Shown: in pieces, positions 7,056-8,962 of the stretch
How the letters are laid out: the number at the start of each line of letters is the position of its first letter
Numbering within the stretch: the stretch's first letter is position 1
Source: Deltaproteobacteria bacterium
GTDB lineage: Bacteria; Myxococcota_A; Polyangia; Haliangiales; Haliangiaceae
Direction: 5' to 3'
Assembly (NCBI GenBank): GCA_013813945.1
Contig: JACCQV010001033.1
Coordinates: forward strand, 1-8,962
DNA length: 8,962 nucleotides
Made by a program: the position numbers and the translations under genes
Notes under the pieces: model-generated
Databases searched by the model: none
Told to the model about the DNA's origin: nothing
The model's input: the letters and a program-made list of their open reading frames with translations, nothing else

Positions 7056-7997
7056 CTAGCGGCGTCGCGAACCGAACCGCTTGTTGAACCCGAACAAGAT
7101 CCGCTGCTGATCGAAGCCGCCGGACAGGATCGGCAATGTCGTCTGCGGATCCTCCAGGTCGCCGCGATCGCGGGTCGAGACCTCGAGGAAGAAGTCGAGC
7201 GACTTCGTGACACCGGCGAGGACGCCGAGTGCGACACCCACTCGCGTCTGCGGATCGAGCGCCCCGCGATCGGGATCGGGCGCGTCCAGATCGGGACGAC
7301 CGACGAGGGGGAAGTGGAACGAGAACGTCAGCCACATCGCGAAGAAGCCTCGGCGCTCGCGGATCGCCAGGCCGGTCTCGGCGAGGAGCTCGGCCTGCCA
7401 GAACCGCTTGGTCACTGGCTCGTCGAGGAACAGCTGGGTGAACGTACCGCCGAGCGTGCTGTCCCAGAACATGACCTTCTCGGCGAGGTGGAGCTTTGAC
7501 TGCACCGCGACCTCGCCCATTCCCCAGTAGCCGTCACGGACGAGGTTCGGTCCGCCCTGCGCGCGCACGTAGCCCGAGAGCTCGCGGGTGAAGCCGAGGC
7601 GGGCGCCGAGCAGCGCACCCTGCCAGATGTGCTCGTTCGTGTAGCTCGGCTGCTTTGCGAGAAGATCGACGCCGCCGAACAGCTCGCCACGCGAACCGAT
7701 CGCGAGCAAACCGTGCACGCGGAACAACACGACGTCGGTGAACTTGAGCGCCTTTTCCCCTGGCGCGCGATCACGCGTCAGGAAGTCGAGGCTGGCGCCG
7801 AATTCGTAGCCGAGCTGTCGCTTCGGCGGAGTGGTCGCGATCACCTGCTCCGAGCCCGGGGCAGCGATCAGCACGCGGCTCGAATCGCCCGTGGCCTGCG
7901 ACGGAACGTTGTACTGGGCGAGCGCCGGAGCGGTCGTGCCGAGCAGGACCGCGATCACGAGCAGGCGCGTCGGATTCTGCATCGGGCGCCGCTTCAT
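7056..7997 (-). CDS. Secreted, probable outer-membrane beta-barrel protein of unknown function
   Basis: The 313-residue protein has a clear Sec signal peptide: basic start, hydrophobic 12-20, and APALAQ with likely cleavage after Ala27. After a low-complexity linker (about 30-60), the rest is made of alternating short amphipathic strands separated by Gly/Asp turns. Examples are LGYEFGASLDFL, FRVHGLLAIGSRGELFGGVDLL, ALLGARLGFTRELSGYVRAQGG, FFAMWLTFSFHFPL, TRVGVALGVLAGV and a final QRILFGFNKRF. That pattern suggests an outer-membrane barrel of about 10-12 strands. The last strand ends in Phe308 but is followed by GSRRR, so the usual C-terminal barrel signal is not exactly terminal. I do not recognise a named family. 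ATG 7997 has an AGG 8 bp upstream; ATG 7982 is an alternative that would still leave a signal peptide. It lies 37 bp behind the VOC gene on the same strand and may be in its operon, and its stop abuts the lipoprotein stop. Confidence 0.75.
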   Translation of the reverse strand: MKRRPMQNPTRLLVIAVLLGTTAPALAQYNVPSQATGDSSRVLIAAPGSEQVIATTPPKRQLGYEFGASLDFLTRDRAPGEKALKFTDVVLFRVHGLLAIGSRGELFGGVDLLAKQPSYTNEHIWQGALLGARLGFTRELSGYVRAQGGPNLVRDGYWGMGEVAVQSKLHLAEKVMFWDSTLGGTFTQLFLDEPVTKRFWQAELLAETGLAIRERRGFFAMWLTFSFHFPLVGRPDLDAPDPDRGALDPQTRVGVALGVLAGVTKSLDFFLEVSTRDRGDLEDPQTTLPILSGGFDQQRILFGFNKRFGSRRR

Positions 7998-8034
7998 CGC
8001 CCGAACCTATCGCAGAGCGCGCCGCAATGCGTGG

Positions 8035-8406
8035 TCAGCTGACGATCTGGATCAGGCCGATCAGGTTGCCGAACGGATCAGCGATGATCGCGGTCTTGAT
8101 GTCGCCGCCGACATCATGCGGTGCTTCGATCTCGCTGGCGCCGAGGGAGAGGAGGAACTCCCAGCTCTGCGCGATGTCGTCGACCTTCCAGTACGCGATC
8201 GCGCCGCCGGCGCCAGCCTTCACCTTCGAGACGTCGGGATGCAGGCCGAGCTCCTGCCCATCCACATCGTAGCCCGCATAGAACGGCTGGTCGAAGTACG
8301 GCGTGCGGCCGAGCGCGGCCGAGTAGAACGTCTTGGCCTTCTCGAGATCGTCGACCTGGACGATCACGCTGCGGACACTGCGCAGCACGGGACGGTCGGC
8401 GATCAT
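8035..8406 (-). CDS. VOC (glyoxalase/bleomycin-resistance fold) family protein
   Basis: The 123-residue protein has the two beta-alpha-beta-beta-beta halves of the vicinal oxygen chelate fold. The first half begins SVIVQVDDLEKAKTFYSAALG (13-33), and the second contains AIAYWKVDDIAQSWEFLLSLGA and ends IIADPFGNLIGLIQ. Members include glyoxalase I, ring-cleaving dioxygenases and drug-binding proteins. The usual metal ligands are only partly present: Q17 and E52 could serve, but the third position is near Y72 and the final Glu is Q120 (LIQ, not LIE). The metal site is therefore doubtful and I assign no reaction. ATG 8406 overlaps the stop of the preceding PLP enzyme gene as ATGA; the frame is open further upstream, but only as a shadow of that gene. 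Coupling suggests a role linked to the PLP enzyme's pathway. Confidence 0.85.
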   Translation of the reverse strand: MIADRPVLRSVRSVIVQVDDLEKAKTFYSAALGRTPYFDQPFYAGYDVDGQELGLHPDVSKVKAGAGGAIAYWKVDDIAQSWEFLLSLGASEIEAPHDVGGDIKTAIIADPFGNLIGLIQIVS

Positions 8407-8962
8407 CTGGCCGCGTGAAAGGCGCGCTCGAGGTCGCCTTGCAGATCGCTGAGGTCCTCGATCCCGACCGAGATCCGGATGAAGCCATCCGCGATGCCGA
8501 GCTTGGCGCGGGTCTCTACCGGGACGCTCCCGTGCGTCATGATCGCGGGGTGCTCGATCAGCGACTCGACGCCACCGAGTGACTCGGCCAGCGTGAAGAT
8601 CTGACAGGCGGAGAGGAAGCGCGCCGACTCGGCGAGCCCGCCCTTGATCACGAAGCTGATCATGCCGCCAAAGCCGCGCTGCTGCGACTTCGCGAGTGCG
8701 TGCTGCGGATGCGACTCGAGACCGGGGTAGATGACCTTGTCGACTTGCGGATGCGAGGCGAGCCACGTCGCGAGCGCGCGCGCATTCGCCTCGTGGCGAT
8801 CCATGCGGATGTGCAGCGTCTTGGTGCCGCGCATCACCATGAAGCTATCCATCGGCGAGATCACGGCGCCGGCCGCGTTCTGGAGGAACGCGAGGCGATC
8901 GAGCAGCGCCTTGTCCTTGACGATCAACGCGCCGCCGACGACGTCGGAGTGCCCGTTGAGGT
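8403..8962 (-). CDS. Cys/Met-metabolism PLP-dependent enzyme (cystathionine gamma-synthase/lyase family), 5' part missing
   Basis: These are the last 185 residues of a trans-sulfuration-family enzyme that normally has about 380-400. The frame is open to the right edge, beginning with LNGHSDVVGG; TTG at 8927 is internal, not a start. In this family the PLP-binding Lys sits two residues before that LNGHSD, so its codon should lie just outside the window. Visible motifs are SPMDSFMVMRGTKTLHIRM (where the family binds substrate), AESLGGVESLIEHPAIMTH, and GFIRISVGIED with the conserved Arg that holds the substrate carboxylate. The family makes or cleaves cystathionine or related thioethers in the cytoplasm, but synthase, gamma-lyase and beta-lyase members cannot be told apart from this half. 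It overlaps the VOC gene by 4 bp and is the first visible gene of the minus-strand group. Confidence 0.88.
   Translation of the reverse strand, partial: LNGHSDVVGGALIVKDKALLDRLAFLQNAAGAVISPMDSFMVMRGTKTLHIRMDRHEANARALATWLASHPQVDKVIYPGLESHPQHALAKSQQRGFGGMISFVIKGGLAESARFLSACQIFTLAESLGGVESLIEHPAIMTHGSVPVETRAKLGIADGFIRISVGIEDLSDLQGDLERAFHAAR

Noticed and set aside
5600..7087. Plus-strand frame of 495 codons overlapping the lipoprotein gene
   Set aside because: Arg/His/Asp-rich translation with no signal peptide. The alternative frame has a lipobox and four clear domain repeats.
8407..8766. Longer N-terminus for the VOC protein
   Set aside because: The extra residues are Arg-rich shadow sequence of the PLP enzyme gene. 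The ATG in the ATGA overlap directly precedes the VOC fold.

Overview
The window is dense, high-GC bacterial DNA with almost no intergenic space and third codon positions that are nearly all G or C. A Cys-rich lipoprotein with tandem Ig-like domains, an ECF sigma factor with a Cys-containing tail, and an orphan outer-membrane protein together suggest a myxobacterial or other deltaproteobacterial (Myxococcota-like) chromosome. This is an inference from gene style; there is no rRNA or other marker gene. I see no phage, IS, CRISPR or tRNA sequence.

Left part (1-4686, all + strand). A multi-pass membrane protein, cut by the left edge, is followed by a 115-bp spacer carrying a perfect 11-bp inverted repeat. 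Next come a family-2 polyprenyl-phosphate glycosyltransferase (GtrB/DPM1-like), a second multi-pass membrane protein, and an adenosine deaminase-family enzyme. The two membrane proteins are paralogues: they align from the left edge of the window to a shared WFLG(D/E)DF motif, and the second has the NE and APG motifs I associate with the uncharacterised DUF6056 family. The glycosyltransferase stop overlaps the second membrane protein's GTG start (GTGA), so these two are probably translationally coupled. The simplest reading is a lipid-linked-sugar module: the glycosyltransferase charges undecaprenyl phosphate on the cytoplasmic face, and one or both membrane proteins use or handle the product on the other side. 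The deaminase starts 10 bp downstream and may only share the transcript.

Middle part (4741-7055). An ECF-type sigma factor (- strand) is transcribed divergently from a lipoprotein with a Cys-rich N-terminus and four Ig-like (Big_5-type) repeats (+ strand). Only 35-44 bp separate their starts, and that gap holds a TGATAC direct repeat with 17-bp spacing. The sigma gene converges on the deaminase gene.

Right part (7056-8962, all - strand). A partial Cys/Met-metabolism PLP enzyme (cystathionine gamma-synthase/lyase family) is cut by the right edge. It overlaps a small VOC/glyoxalase-fold protein by ATGA. After 37 bp comes a secreted, probably outer-membrane beta-barrel protein of unknown function. 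The barrel gene converges on the lipoprotein gene with directly abutting stop codons inside one TAGCTA palindrome.

The best candidate for something undescribed is the duplicated DUF6056-like / glycosyltransferase cassette. The sigma factor-lipoprotein-barrel neighbourhood is a second, weaker candidate for an envelope module.
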